NCBI GenBank assembly: GCA_947168365.1
Contig: CAMVLO010000006.1
Span: 33,282-97,281 of the forward strand
Length of the DNA: 64,000 nucleotides
Source of the DNA: UBA3824 sp017541145
Lineage (GTDB): Bacteria > Bacteroidota > Bacteroidia > Bacteroidales > UBA3824
Direction: 5' to 3'
The notes beneath the pieces are model-generated. The model had not been told where the DNA came from. It ran no database searches and worked only from the letters and a program-made list of their open reading frames with translations. Position 1 is the first letter of the stretch, and every line of letters starts with the position of its first letter. The position numbers and the translations under genes are program-made. Below are positions 18,744 through 27,635 of this stretch, in pieces.

Positions 18744-19556
18744 ATGAAATTGACAATTAGAAAGATAGGTATTTTATTAATAGTTTTATTGATTTCTAAT
18801 ACAAGAATACAAGCACAGAAATCAATAAAGCTTGACGGTATCTACCAAGGAGAAAACCTGTTTATAATGAATCCGTTTGCCTCAAGCGGAGTAGGCTTTT
18901 GTATCTATGAAGTAACAGTAAACGGGCAGATATCAACCGACAATATCAACAGTTCGGCATTTGAACTAAATCTTGGAGTGTATCACCTTCAGAAAGGCGA
19001 CCGCGTTGCTATTGAAATAAAGCACAAGGAGGGTTGTACACCTAAGGTATTGAATGCTGACGTCTTGAAACCAAAAAGTACTTACACCGTAAGTTCTTTA
19101 AAATTAGACAAAACCGGAACATTGTCATTCACAACTCAAGGCGAAATAGGCAGTTTGCCGTTCGTAATTGAGCAATTCAAATGGAAAAAATGGATTACAG
19201 TGGCTCAGGTACAAGGCAAAGGTACGTCGGGAACAAATATCTACAATGTAAAAGTACCACTTCACAGCGGTATCAACAAGGTGAGAATCAAGCAGGTAGA
19301 TTGCACAAAGAAACCGCGCTACTCAAACGAAATTACGTTCAACAACCTTGCGCCCGAAGTTACTTTCAAACCGGGTAACAATGGTCAGACTACGGGACAA
19401 ATTACGTTCTCAAGAGCTACGGAATACGAAATTTACGATTTCTACGGCAAACGTCTGGCTAAGGGAAATGCAGTTTCGGTAAATGTAAGTTCGTATCCTA
19501 AAGGCACTTACTTTATCAACTACGATTGCAAAAGCGAATCGTTTGAAAAGAGATAA
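18744..19556 (+). CDS. Secreted protein with a T9SS type A-like sorting domain
   Basis: A 270-residue protein with a clear signal peptide (MKLTIRKIGILLIVLLISN...IQAQ). The body is beta-rich and unlike any family I know. The last ~70 residues match the T9SS C-terminal sorting pattern: YEIYDFYGKRLAKGN, then VSSYPKGTYFINYDCKS with a short basic end. It is therefore probably carried across the outer membrane by the type IX system and attached to the surface. It precedes the GH5 gene but is separated from it by a strong terminator. A weak -7 box (TAATTTTA, 18707-18714) lies upstream. Confidence 0.78.
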   Translation: MKLTIRKIGILLIVLLISNTRIQAQKSIKLDGIYQGENLFIMNPFASSGVGFCIYEVTVNGQISTDNINSSAFELNLGVYHLQKGDRVAIEIKHKEGCTPKVLNADVLKPKSTYTVSSLKLDKTGTLSFTTQGEIGSLPFVIEQFKWKKWITVAQVQGKGTSGTNIYNVKVPLHSGINKVRIKQVDCTKKPRYSNEITFNNLAPEVTFKPGNNGQTTGQITFSRATEYEIYDFYGKRLAKGNAVSVNVSSYPKGTYFINYDCKSESFEKR

Positions 19557-19583
19557 AAAATTCATCAGATTAAATTTTTCTAT

Positions 19584-19628
19584 AAAAAAGCTGTCCAACC
19601 TGAAAAGAGTTTGAACAGCTTTTTTTTT
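19584..19628 (+). terminator. Rho-independent terminator after the T9SS cargo gene
   Basis: AAAAAAGCTGTCCAA pairs with TTGAACAGCTTTTTT (one wobble pair) around an 11-15 nt loop and is followed by T8. Confidence 0.88.
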
Positions 19629-19704
19629 AATCATGCGAAACTTCAATAATGATAAATTCGTATAAAACAAAAATACTTAATCAATTACATTAAAAACAAA
19701 ACAC

Positions 19705-21078
19705 ATGAAAAAAATCAATTATTTAATGATTGCTCTTGCATTGAGCACATTGCCGCTTTCGTCGTGTTCCAAAGACGACGAGGATCCGGATAATACCGTA
19801 AACAACAATCAAAACCCGAACAACGGCAATCAGAACGGAGATCAGAACATCAATCAAAACCCGAACAACAACACAACAGACGAGGGAAAAACATACGTTT
19901 GTAGTGTAGAAAATGCACCGGCAAAGATGTCTGAAAAGTTGGGACTTGGTTGGAATCTCGGAAATCAACTGGACGCTCACGCCAACGAAGTAGCTAACGA
20001 AACTTGTTGGGGAAACGAAGCAACTACTCAAGAAGCTTTCAACAAGATAGCGGCTGCCGGAATTAAAACTGTAAGAATTCCTGTAACATGGATGGGACAT
20101 ATTGGCGGAGCTCCAGAATACAAAATTGAAGAAGCTTGGCTCAATCGCGTTTATGAAATCGTAGGATACGCAGAAAATGCCGGACTGAACGCAATTATCA
20201 ACATCCATCATGACGGAGCAGAGTCAAAATATTGGCTTAATATCATAAAAGCAGCAAAAATTACAGAAGCAAATACTTCTATCAAAGCAAAATTTGAAGC
20301 GATATGGAAACAAATTGCAGAAAAGTTTAAAGACAAAGGCGATTTCTTGATTTTTGAAGCTGTAAACGAAATTCAAGACGGCAAATGGGGCTGGGGAGCA
20401 AACAGAACCGACGGAGGCAAACAATATCAAGTTCTCAACGAATGGCTTAATTTGTTTGTTAAAACAGTTCGTGCTACAGGCGGCAACAATGCTACAAGAT
20501 GGCTTGGTATTCCGGCTTATAATACCGACATCGATTTGGCTGTAGAATCGCTAAAAATACCTTACGACGAAGCCGGCAAACTTATGGTAGCTGTACATTT
20601 CTATGCACCGTCAGAATATACTTTGTCAGTAAAATATTCGGAATGGGGGCACACAGGCACAGACAAAGCTGCCAACAGCGACGAAGAAATGGTAAAAACA
20701 CAATTCAAAAAGCTTTATGACAATTACACCCAAAAGAATATTCCGGTATATTTGGGCGAATTCGGAAATGTATGTCGCAATACTGATCCTAATTCAAAAC
20801 TTGAACAATTCAGACGTTATTATTTAGAATACGTTTGCAAAGCAGCAAAAAACAACAGCGTAGCTCCAATTCTTTGGGACAATGGAGTAATTCTTAGGGA
20901 CAATGGAGTAATTGGCTCAGGAGAAAAAAATGAAAAACACGGATATTTCAATCACGCTACAGGTGAATTTATCAACGACGGCGAAGTAATGATTAACGCG
21001 ATGTTGAAAGCTGTAAACGATAAAAGCGAGGATTATACTCTTGACTGGATTTATGAAAATGTAGCTCCTAAAAAATAA
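19705..21078 (+). CDS. Glycoside hydrolase family 5 lipoprotein (endo-beta-glucanase type)
   Basis: A surface-type lipoprotein (lipobox LSSC, Cys21) with an Asn/Gln/Pro-rich linker at 28-58 and a GH5 catalytic domain to the C-terminus, 457 residues in all. The family signatures are clear: GWNLGNQLDA (82-91), VRIPVTWMG, IHHDG, acid/base Glu222 in VNEIQDG and nucleophile Glu352 in YLGEFG. The sequence is closest to the GH5_4-like endoglucanases and xyloglucanases, but the substrate needs assay. Near the active-site tryptophan it has a small internal duplication (DNGVI twice, 20876-20913). No polysaccharide-utilisation neighbours (SusCD) are present. Confidence 0.92.
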   Translation: MKKINYLMIALALSTLPLSSCSKDDEDPDNTVNNNQNPNNGNQNGDQNINQNPNNNTTDEGKTYVCSVENAPAKMSEKLGLGWNLGNQLDAHANEVANETCWGNEATTQEAFNKIAAAGIKTVRIPVTWMGHIGGAPEYKIEEAWLNRVYEIVGYAENAGLNAIINIHHDGAESKYWLNIIKAAKITEANTSIKAKFEAIWKQIAEKFKDKGDFLIFEAVNEIQDGKWGWGANRTDGGKQYQVLNEWLNLFVKTVRATGGNNATRWLGIPAYNTDIDLAVESLKIPYDEAGKLMVAVHFYAPSEYTLSVKYSEWGHTGTDKAANSDEEMVKTQFKKLYDNYTQKNIPVYLGEFGNVCRNTDPNSKLEQFRRYYLEYVCKAAKNNSVAPILWDNGVILRDNGVIGSGEKNEKHGYFNHATGEFINDGEVMINAMLKAVNDKSEDYTLDWIYENVAPKK

Positions 21079-21112
21079 GGTAATCAGAAGGAACAATAAA
21101 AAAAATAAATTA

Positions 21113-21155
21113 GAAAAAAGGCTGTACGTTTTGTAGCGTACAGCCTTTTATTTTG
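21113..21155 (+). terminator. Bidirectional terminator between the GH5 gene and gpmI
   Basis: AAAAGGCTGTACG pairs with CGTACAGCCTTTT. There is a T-rich tail on the plus strand and a matching A run on the other side, so it can serve both converging genes. Confidence 0.88.
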
Positions 21156-21168
21156 ATGTATAACAAGA

Positions 21169-22704
21169 TTAGTCAGCAATAAGATCGTTACCTGTCATCT
21201 CTTTAGGCTGCTCAAGACCCATGATGTGAAGGATAGAAGGAGCAACGTCAGCCAAAACACCTGATTTAACTTTAGCATTTTTGTTTTCTGTAACATAAAT
21301 GAAAGGAACAGGATTGAGAGAGTGAGCTGTATTAGGAGTACCGTCAGCATTCAAAGCGTTGTCGGCATTACCGTGGTCAGCAATAATAACAGTCTCATAA
21401 TCTTTGGCTTTAGCAGCTTCTACAACTTCTTTAACGCATTGGTCAACAGCTACAACAGCTTTTTCGATAGCAGAGTAAACTCCGGTGTGACCAACCATAT
21501 CGCCGTTAGCAAAGTTAACAACGATAAAATCGTATTTAGAAGTGTTGATAGCTTCTACCAATTTGTCTTTTACTTCAAAAGCAGACATCTCAGGTTTGAG
21601 GTCGTAAGTAGCAACTTTAGGAGATGCAACGAGGATTCTGTCTTCACCGTCGTAAGGAGTTTCACGACCACCGTTGAAGAAGAATGTAACGTGAGCATAT
21701 TTCTCAGTTTCAGCAGTGTGAAGCTGTTTCAAACCTTTGGAAGCGAGGTATTCGCCCAAAGTATTTGTAACATTTTCTTTCGGATAGAGGATGTGAACGC
21801 CTTTGAAAGAAGCATCGTAAGGAGTCATGCAGTAATACTGAATATCATTGATTGTGTGCATGCCTTGTTCTTCCATATCCTGCTGAGAAAGAACGATTGT
21901 CAATTCTTTAGCACGGTCGTTTCTGTAATTGAAGAAAATTACAACATCGCCTTCTTTTATTGTACCGTCAACATTAGAATTGATCAACGGTTCCATAAAT
22001 TCGTCAGTATTTTTATGTTCTTCAGTGTGAGAATCATAGCAAGACTGAACGCCTTCTACCATATCAGCTACTTTTCTACCTTTGCCGTTAACGATTTGAT
22101 CGTAAGCAACTTTGATACGATCCCAACGTTTATCACGGTCCATTGCGTAGAAACGGCCGATAATAGAAGCGATATAACCGCAACCAACTTGGTCGATATG
22201 TTTCTGAAGATCAGCGATAAAACCTTTACCACTCTTAGGGTCGGTATCACGACCGTCCATGAAACAGTGAACAAAAGTATTTTTTACGCCGTATTCTTTT
22301 GCAATATCAATAAGTTTGAATAAGTGGTTCAAAGAAGAGTGAACACCGCCTGTAGAAGTCAAACCCATCAAATGGATGTTTTTACCATTTTTCTGAGCGT
22401 AACCGTAAGCTGACTGGATTTCAGGATTCTGAAGAATAGAATTGTCGTTGCAAGCACGGTTGATTTTTACCAAGTCTTGATACACGATTCTACCGCCACC
22501 AATATTAAGGTGACCAACCTCAGAGTTACCCATCTGACCATCAGGAAGTCCGACGTTCTCACCGCAGGTCAAAAGCTGTGCGTGAGGATATGTGTTGTTC
22601 AAATAATCCATGTAAGGAGTTGATGTATTGTAAATTACATCGCCTTTACCTTTGTCACCGATTCCCCAACCATCGAGAATCATAAGAAGTGCTTTCTTAG
22701 CCAT
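21169..22704 (-). CDS. gpmI: 2,3-bisphosphoglycerate-independent phosphoglycerate mutase
   Basis: A glycolytic enzyme interconverting 3- and 2-phosphoglycerate, using manganese and a phosphoserine intermediate. At 511 residues it has the expected alkaline-phosphatase-like fold: an N-terminal metal site (LMILDGWG), nucleophile Ser61 in GNSEVGH, and C-terminal metal ligands in the ADHGNAD region. It lies 48 nt downstream of porZ but has its own promoter (22740-22771) inside the porZ 3' end. Codon use looks like that of a highly expressed gene. Confidence 0.97.
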   Translation of the reverse strand: MAKKALLMILDGWGIGDKGKGDVIYNTSTPYMDYLNNTYPHAQLLTCGENVGLPDGQMGNSEVGHLNIGGGRIVYQDLVKINRACNDNSILQNPEIQSAYGYAQKNGKNIHLMGLTSTGGVHSSLNHLFKLIDIAKEYGVKNTFVHCFMDGRDTDPKSGKGFIADLQKHIDQVGCGYIASIIGRFYAMDRDKRWDRIKVAYDQIVNGKGRKVADMVEGVQSCYDSHTEEHKNTDEFMEPLINSNVDGTIKEGDVVIFFNYRNDRAKELTIVLSQQDMEEQGMHTINDIQYYCMTPYDASFKGVHILYPKENVTNTLGEYLASKGLKQLHTAETEKYAHVTFFFNGGRETPYDGEDRILVASPKVATYDLKPEMSAFEVKDKLVEAINTSKYDFIVVNFANGDMVGHTGVYSAIEKAVVAVDQCVKEVVEAAKAKDYETVIIADHGNADNALNADGTPNTAHSLNPVPFIYVTENKNAKVKSGVLADVAPSILHIMGLEQPKEMTGNDLIAD

Positions 22705-22739
22705 AGTGATTTTATATGTTTTTTTAATTTTACCAACCG

Positions 22740-22771
22740 CAAAAGTAAAAATTTATTTTACCATCAACAAC
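22740..22771 (-). promoter_or_regulatory. Promoter of gpmI, overlapping the porZ stop
   Basis: GTTG (22768-22771), 20 nt, TACTTTTG (22740-22747) on the minus strand, about 35 nt before the gpmI start. Confidence 0.65.
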
Positions 22772-24633
22772 TTTTTTACGGTTGTATTTTTAGTATTTAA
22801 CGAACTGATAAAGATAAGGTAAACTCCGGTAGAACATCGATGACCATTTTGATTGGTCCCGTCCCAAAAAATTTTTCCGCCTTCGCTTACTGTTTTGTAA
22901 ACCAAATTTCCCGCAATATCTGTGATTCTGATATCACAATTTTCTTCCAAACCCGAAATACAAATTTCGCCGTCAAAATCGGGACGTACCGGATTAGGGA
23001 ATACTTTTACTGAACTTAAATTTTCTTGTGTTTCTTGTGTATCAGTAAGATAAGATGCCAAACCGCAATTGGTTTTGATGTAAACTTCACCGGTTTTCGG
23101 AATATATTTCATCATAAAAACCGAATCACCCGGCAGTCCGGAATTACTTTCGTTGAAATGAAATTCTTCCTCCGAACCGCTTTCGTTGACCACAAAAACA
23201 CCGGAATTCAACGTAGAAATCCATTTCCGCTGTTTGGAATCGCATTCTATTGCCGTAATATATTTGCTACTGAGCAAATACTGCGAATAATCGCCGTCAT
23301 GCTCCGAAGTTTCTGTAATTATGGGTTTTACAAAAAAATAATTATCTGTAAAAACGGATTCCGGATTAGAAATTGTTGCAACTCCCTTGTTAGTGCCAAT
23401 CCAGACGCGCCCGTTGTTGTCGAGACTCAATGCCGTTACTTTGTTTCCTATGCGTTCACCACCAGAATTTTTCGGATAAAACAACACTGTTTTGTCGTCA
23501 GAAAAGTCCGTCGGAGTAGAATTTAAGTCAACAGCAAAAATTCCAGCCGCACCTGCCGAAATCCAAAATACATAATCCGAAACTTTTAGTATTTTGTTGA
23601 CAGAAAGATATTTCAACGGTTCAAAACTTGTAGCAACATGCCAATTACCATTATGGTCAAAAACCGAAACTTGTCCATTCATCAAAATAAACAAGTCGCC
23701 TTCGGGAGTACAATTCATATCCAAAATCTTATCAGTTAAATAATAGGAATTTGCATATTGTGATTTCAACTGATGATTTAGATATTCGTAAAGCATTCCG
23801 TTTTCAGAACCGAGAAAAATATGATTACTATTGTACGGATTATAAAAAGCACAAGTAAAATTCTGATTATCGGAATTTATGATATTGATAATTGTAGAAC
23901 CCGAAACTTCTGAAAAATATTCGGACGAAAGCGCAATTTTACCGTCAGATTGTGCGATGTGATAAATGCTATCGCTTTTCAACTGATTGTTTACCAAATT
24001 GTTGTAACCATCAACAGGAATATCCGATGGAAAAACCCACGAAAAATCATCTGAAATTTTCCACCGTTCGGGGTCTTGGATATTTACATCGTTGATATTT
24101 ACGGAATAAATATGATGCGATGTTTGAGAAAAGATTTTGTTTTGGTATATCGTTGACTTTTTGATTGTTTCACCGAAAAAACATACAGCGGAGACTTCTT
24201 GTTTTTTTACATCAATTAGCGATACGCCCATCTCCAACGATGCCACAATGAAATCTCCGCTGCAAGTAAGATGATGTATATTTCTGTTATTCAGATTACT
24301 ACCAAAAGTAATATCTTGAATTGTAAAAAGTTTTCCATTGCTACAAATATCAAGACTTCCGTTTTTGTAAGCGATTGCGAAATATTTTCCGTCCTCATCG
24401 GCACAAGATGCAGAAATATTTGCAGAACTTAGTCCGGAAGTTTTGTTAAGGTACTGAATTTCGGAATCTTCGTCAATAATGAAAGCACAATAATTGCAAA
24501 CACAAAGTTTTTTTGCGCCGAAATTGTGGACTTCTTTTACAGTATTGAAACTTTGACGTTCCGTCCATTGAGCCAACGCACTGAAACGAAAAGATGTCAA
24601 CAACAATAAAATCATAAAAAGTGCTTTCATCAC
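22753..24633 (-). CDS. porZ: PorZ-like T9SS attachment-complex protein
   Basis: A 626-residue exported protein with a signal peptide ending in ALAQ. The body is made of beta-propeller repeats (GLSSANISASCADEDGKYF..., NKVTALSLDNNGRVWIGT). The C-terminus carries a T9SS type A sorting domain (FPNPVRPD ... DIRITDIAGNLVYKT ... GVYLIFI). This architecture is that of PorZ, the surface component that delivers anionic LPS to the T9SS attachment complex in Porphyromonas. It is somewhat shorter than the P. gingivalis protein. A generic two-component-regulator-propeller cargo protein is the alternative. It follows ruvC by 9 nt. Confidence 0.78.
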   Translation of the reverse strand: MMKALFMILLLLTSFRFSALAQWTERQSFNTVKEVHNFGAKKLCVCNYCAFIIDEDSEIQYLNKTSGLSSANISASCADEDGKYFAIAYKNGSLDICSNGKLFTIQDITFGSNLNNRNIHHLTCSGDFIVASLEMGVSLIDVKKQEVSAVCFFGETIKKSTIYQNKIFSQTSHHIYSVNINDVNIQDPERWKISDDFSWVFPSDIPVDGYNNLVNNQLKSDSIYHIAQSDGKIALSSEYFSEVSGSTIINIINSDNQNFTCAFYNPYNSNHIFLGSENGMLYEYLNHQLKSQYANSYYLTDKILDMNCTPEGDLFILMNGQVSVFDHNGNWHVATSFEPLKYLSVNKILKVSDYVFWISAGAAGIFAVDLNSTPTDFSDDKTVLFYPKNSGGERIGNKVTALSLDNNGRVWIGTNKGVATISNPESVFTDNYFFVKPIITETSEHDGDYSQYLLSSKYITAIECDSKQRKWISTLNSGVFVVNESGSEEEFHFNESNSGLPGDSVFMMKYIPKTGEVYIKTNCGLASYLTDTQETQENLSSVKVFPNPVRPDFDGEICISGLEENCDIRITDIAGNLVYKTVSEGGKIFWDGTNQNGHRCSTGVYLIFISSLNTKNTTVKKLLMVK

Positions 24634-24642
24634 AAAAACGAA

Positions 24643-25188
24643 CTAATTTTTAACAATTCTGCCCGGATTGTTGGCAATAAATGCTTCCCACGAATTGCCG
24701 CCTGATTTTATATTCGGCAAACGTTTTTGATAATGATGACAGACCGCAACAGCCAAAGCATCAGTAGCATCAAACTTGTCGGGAACTTCATCGAGTTTCA
24801 ACATCCCGATAAGCATACGCGCGACTTGCTCTTTGGTAGCGTTGCCATAACCGGTAACAGCGAGTTTAATTTTTCGCGGTTCATACTCAAAAATAGTTAC
24901 GCCGTAATTTACTGCCGCAGCAATTGCAACACCCTGAGCGCGACCAAGTTTCAACATACTTTGAGCATTTTTCTCGTAAAACTGCGCTTCAATAGCCAAT
25001 TCGTCCGGCTTGTAACTTTTACAAAGTCCGATTACACGGTCGAAAATCATCTTGAGTTTCAGATATTTGTCTTCCACTTTATGAAGGTCAAGAATTCCGA
25101 TTGCCAAACATTTAATTTTCGAACCTTCGGATTCTATAATTCCATAACCCATAAAGTTAGTACCGGGGTCTATTCCAAGAATTACCAT
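24643..25188 (-). CDS. ruvC: Holliday junction endodeoxyribonuclease RuvC
   Basis: RuvC resolves Holliday junctions by paired nicks with RuvAB during homologous recombination. The protein is 181 residues. The catalytic acidic residues are in place: LGIDPG at the N-terminus (Asp7), the LAIEAQF region, and DATDALAVAVCHH near the end. The extra ~20 residues after the catalytic core are normal for Bacteroidota. It lies between the polyprenyl synthetase gene (3 nt) and porZ (9 nt) in one operon. Confidence 0.96.
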   Translation of the reverse strand: MVILGIDPGTNFMGYGIIESEGSKIKCLAIGILDLHKVEDKYLKLKMIFDRVIGLCKSYKPDELAIEAQFYEKNAQSMLKLGRAQGVAIAAAVNYGVTIFEYEPRKIKLAVTGYGNATKEQVARMLIGMLKLDEVPDKFDATDALAVAVCHHYQKRLPNIKSGGNSWEAFIANNPGRIVKN

Positions 25189-25191
25189 TTT

Positions 25192-26160
25192 TTAGCTGAT
25201 ACGAACACGAAGTTTTTCAACAAAATTTTTCAAAACATCAAGATTCTTGAGATTGAGAGAATCCAATTTGTCGTAAGCCTTTTGGTAATAATCATTTACA
25301 AGGTTTTGACAATACTCGTCAACTTTGTATTTGGCAAAATATTCTTTGGCTTTGTTGTGTTTGTCTTGGAACGATAAATCTTTTGTCTTATAGAAATTTA
25401 TCCATTCTTGTTTCTTGTTTTCCTCAATAAAATCCAAAGTTTTGATGTAGAAAATAGTTTTCTTACATTCATTTACATCGCCGCCAACCGGTTTTCCTAA
25501 GATTTCCGGAGTAGAATAATTGTCAAGATAATCGTCTTGAAGTTGGAAAGCAAGTCCTACAAGAATACCCGCATCGTAAATAGTTTGAGCCTGTTGCTCG
25601 GTAGCTCCGCCGATTAACGCACCGATTTTGAGACAAGCCGCCGGAAGTACTGCCGTTTTCAGACGTATCATTTCCAAATAATCTTGCTCTTTGGTATCGT
25701 CTTGATTCTCAAAATCCATATCATATTGTTGACCTTCACAAACTTCGATAGCAGTTTTATGATACAAATTCATAATCTCGGTACGAAGTTCAGCCGGAGA
25801 TTCCATAACAAGCTGTGATGCGATATAACACATCCCGTCGCCCGAAAGTATAGCGACATTATCGTTCCATTTGGCATTTACGGTCGGCTTTTTACGACGC
25901 AAATTGCTATGGTCCATAATATCATCGTGAAGAAGTGTAAAATTATGAAAAACTTCCATTCCGATAGCGGGACGAACTGCTTTTGAAACATCGTCGCTAA
26001 AAAGATTGCAAGCCATAAGAGTAAAAACAGGACGCATTCTCTTGCCTCCCAAAGAGAGTATATATCTTACCGGATCATAAAAATTCTTAGGTTCAAGGGG
26101 AAGATTAAGATTTTTAATTGCATCTTCCACCATAAGACGTAATTCTTCAAATGTTTTCAT
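25192..26160 (-). CDS. Polyprenyl (trans-isoprenyl) diphosphate synthetase
   Basis: A class I trans-prenyltransferase that condenses isopentenyl diphosphate onto an allylic diphosphate to make C15-C20 or longer chains. The 322 residues contain the first aspartate-rich motif DDIMD (79-83) with LRRKKPT after it, and the second motif DDYLD near 213. Lys/Arg substrate residues GGKRMRP are at 38-44. Chain length cannot be set with confidence from the sequence. It is the first gene of the operon with ruvC and porZ, and a -7 box lies 21 nt upstream. Confidence 0.92.
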   Translation of the reverse strand: MKTFEELRLMVEDAIKNLNLPLEPKNFYDPVRYILSLGGKRMRPVFTLMACNLFSDDVSKAVRPAIGMEVFHNFTLLHDDIMDHSNLRRKKPTVNAKWNDNVAILSGDGMCYIASQLVMESPAELRTEIMNLYHKTAIEVCEGQQYDMDFENQDDTKEQDYLEMIRLKTAVLPAACLKIGALIGGATEQQAQTIYDAGILVGLAFQLQDDYLDNYSTPEILGKPVGGDVNECKKTIFYIKTLDFIEENKKQEWINFYKTKDLSFQDKHNKAKEYFAKYKVDEYCQNLVNDYYQKAYDKLDSLNLKNLDVLKNFVEKLRVRIS

Positions 26161-26180
26161 ATTCTAAATTTTTTACAGAG

Positions 26181-26188
26181 CAAAGATA
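26181..26188 (-). promoter_or_regulatory. -7 box of the polyprenyl synthetase-ruvC-porZ operon
   Basis: TATCTTTG on the minus strand, 21 nt before the start codon. The -33 element is not convincing. Confidence 0.55.
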
Positions 26189-26227
26189 AAATATTTTTTG
26201 GTAAAAATAGAGCGAAAAATCAAAACG

Positions 26228-26265
26228 TAAAAAAAGCGGTCTCCAAAAAAATCCGGAAACCGCTT
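26228..26265 (-). terminator. Orphan terminator-like hairpin, minus-strand orientation
   Basis: AAGCGGT-C-TCC and GGA-A-ACCGCTT form a stem with a 9-11 nt loop. On the minus strand the stem runs into T7, the pattern of an intrinsic terminator, yet no minus-strand gene ends nearby. Confidence 0.65.
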
Positions 26266-26690
26266 GTTTTCATTTTATTAATTTACAATAGGTTGTTTTT
26301 TTTAAAATACGTAGTTTCTTCTCTAATTGTTAAATCTTTAATACTTATTATGTTTCTTACAATTATATCTAAATAATAGTAAAAAAAGGTTTAGGTAATT
26401 TTTTATATTTACTATTTTTTGAGTTAAAAGATTTCAGGTAAAATATGTTAATAAATAATAGTTTAATTGTTTTAAGTTGTTACAAAAAAAAACTGTTAAT
26501 AAATTTGATCAAGGTTTATTCTAGCATTTTATTAAGTTAATTAGTTTGTAGTTGTTATCGTTTGACATTACAAATGTATGTAATAATATCAAAACAGCAC
26601 TCATTCATTTTGTTCATTTTGAAAATCAACCTTAACATCTTGAAATTCTGAAAATTAAGAGCTAAAAATTTTCAATATTAAAGATTTTTC
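26266..26690. other. 425-bp AT-rich region without a recognisable gene
   Basis: No open frame of useful length on either strand. A minus-strand -7 box, TACATTTG (26571-26578), faces the hairpin at 26228-26265. A transcript of about 330 nt between them is conceivable, but the -33 element is weak and I see no strong internal structure. Confidence 0.35.
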
Positions 26691-26691
26691 T

Positions 26692-26723
26692 GTTGATTTT
26701 TTCTCGAAAAAAATATACCTTTG
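26692..26723 (+). promoter_or_regulatory. Promoter of the first Rpn-family gene
   Basis: GTTG (26692-26695), 20 nt, TACCTTTG (26716-26723). The predicted transcript start near 26730 excludes a TTG start at 26693. Confidence 0.7.
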
Positions 26724-26752
26724 CTGTTGATAATCAAAAAAACGGTACAATT

Positions 26753-27610
26753 ATGCCAAAATATCTTGACCCGAAGGCGGATTTAACCTTCAAGAAAATA
26801 TTCGGACAGCACAAACATCTGGTGATGAGCCTTTTGAATGCGTTGTTGCCATTACCCGACGATATGGAAATTAAGTCGGTTGAATATCTTACACCCGAAA
26901 ACATCCCCGACACTCCGGCAAAAAAATATTCTATTGTTGATGTGTATTGTACAGACAATTACAAAAGAAATTTTATTGTTGAAATGCAATCGTATTGGAA
27001 CACGGAATTTTTTGCCCGTACGTTGTTTAATGCAGCATCAGTTTATACCAAGCAGTTGAAAAAAGGGATGTCATTCAGCGACTTGAAAGATGTATACGCA
27101 TTGAGCCTTGTAAACGATAAAAAAGGTTTTAACTACGGCGACAAAGAATATATTCAGGAGTATTATCTTACTAACAAACAACATGAGAAAGATAAACGCA
27201 CAGATATTTCAATGGTGTTTATTGTACTGCCAAATTTCAAACCACAGAATCGTGCCGTAAAAAAAATGCACGACCTTTGGCTCAAGTTTTTAACCGAAAT
27301 AGATGAAAATACTATAGATGCAGCCCCTGAACTTATTGAAAACAAAGAGACTAATGAAGCATTAGAAATGTTGCGAGCTTCGGCATTCACCGACGAAGAG
27401 ATGATGGCATACGAAAAATATTGGCTTGATGTCAGCACAGAAAAATCTGCTTTGGAACACGAGCGTGAAGAAGGTCGTGCTGAAGGTCGTGCTGAAGGAG
27501 AACAATCAAAAGCCATATCCATCGCCCGCATGATGAAAGCCGATGGCGAACCTGTTGAAAAAATAATAAAATATTCCGGTCTTACCGCTGAAGAAATTTC
27601 TAATTTATAA
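26753..27610 (+). CDS. Rpn-family putative nuclease / PDDEXK_2 transposase-like protein
   Basis: A 285-residue protein of the Rpn/PD-(D/E)XK family (PDDEXK_2). The start MPKYLDPKADLTFKKIFG is diagnostic. The nuclease core shows Asp in SIVDVYCTD and E-x-Q in FIVEMQSYW. The C-terminus has the family's charged repeat GRAEGRAEG, also visible as a DNA-level repeat. Some E. coli Rpn proteins are DNA endonucleases that promote recombination; whether this one cuts DNA is unknown. I chose ATG 26753 because the promoter lies at 26692-26723. A homologue starts at 63148. No terminal inverted repeats were found, so I do not call it an insertion sequence. Confidence 0.88.
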   Translation: MPKYLDPKADLTFKKIFGQHKHLVMSLLNALLPLPDDMEIKSVEYLTPENIPDTPAKKYSIVDVYCTDNYKRNFIVEMQSYWNTEFFARTLFNAASVYTKQLKKGMSFSDLKDVYALSLVNDKKGFNYGDKEYIQEYYLTNKQHEKDKRTDISMVFIVLPNFKPQNRAVKKMHDLWLKFLTEIDENTIDAAPELIENKETNEALEMLRASAFTDEEMMAYEKYWLDVSTEKSALEHEREEGRAEGRAEGEQSKAISIARMMKADGEPVEKIIKYSGLTAEEISNL

Positions 27611-27635
27611 AAAAAACAATAAAATAAATTCCGAT

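Noticed and set aside
26693..26752. TTG start adding 20 residues to the first Rpn protein
   Set aside because: The stretch contains the promoter, and homologues start at the M-P-K-Y-type Met.
26753..27610. Insertion sequence
   Set aside because: The Rpn gene has no recognisable terminal inverted repeats or target duplications in the visible flanks.
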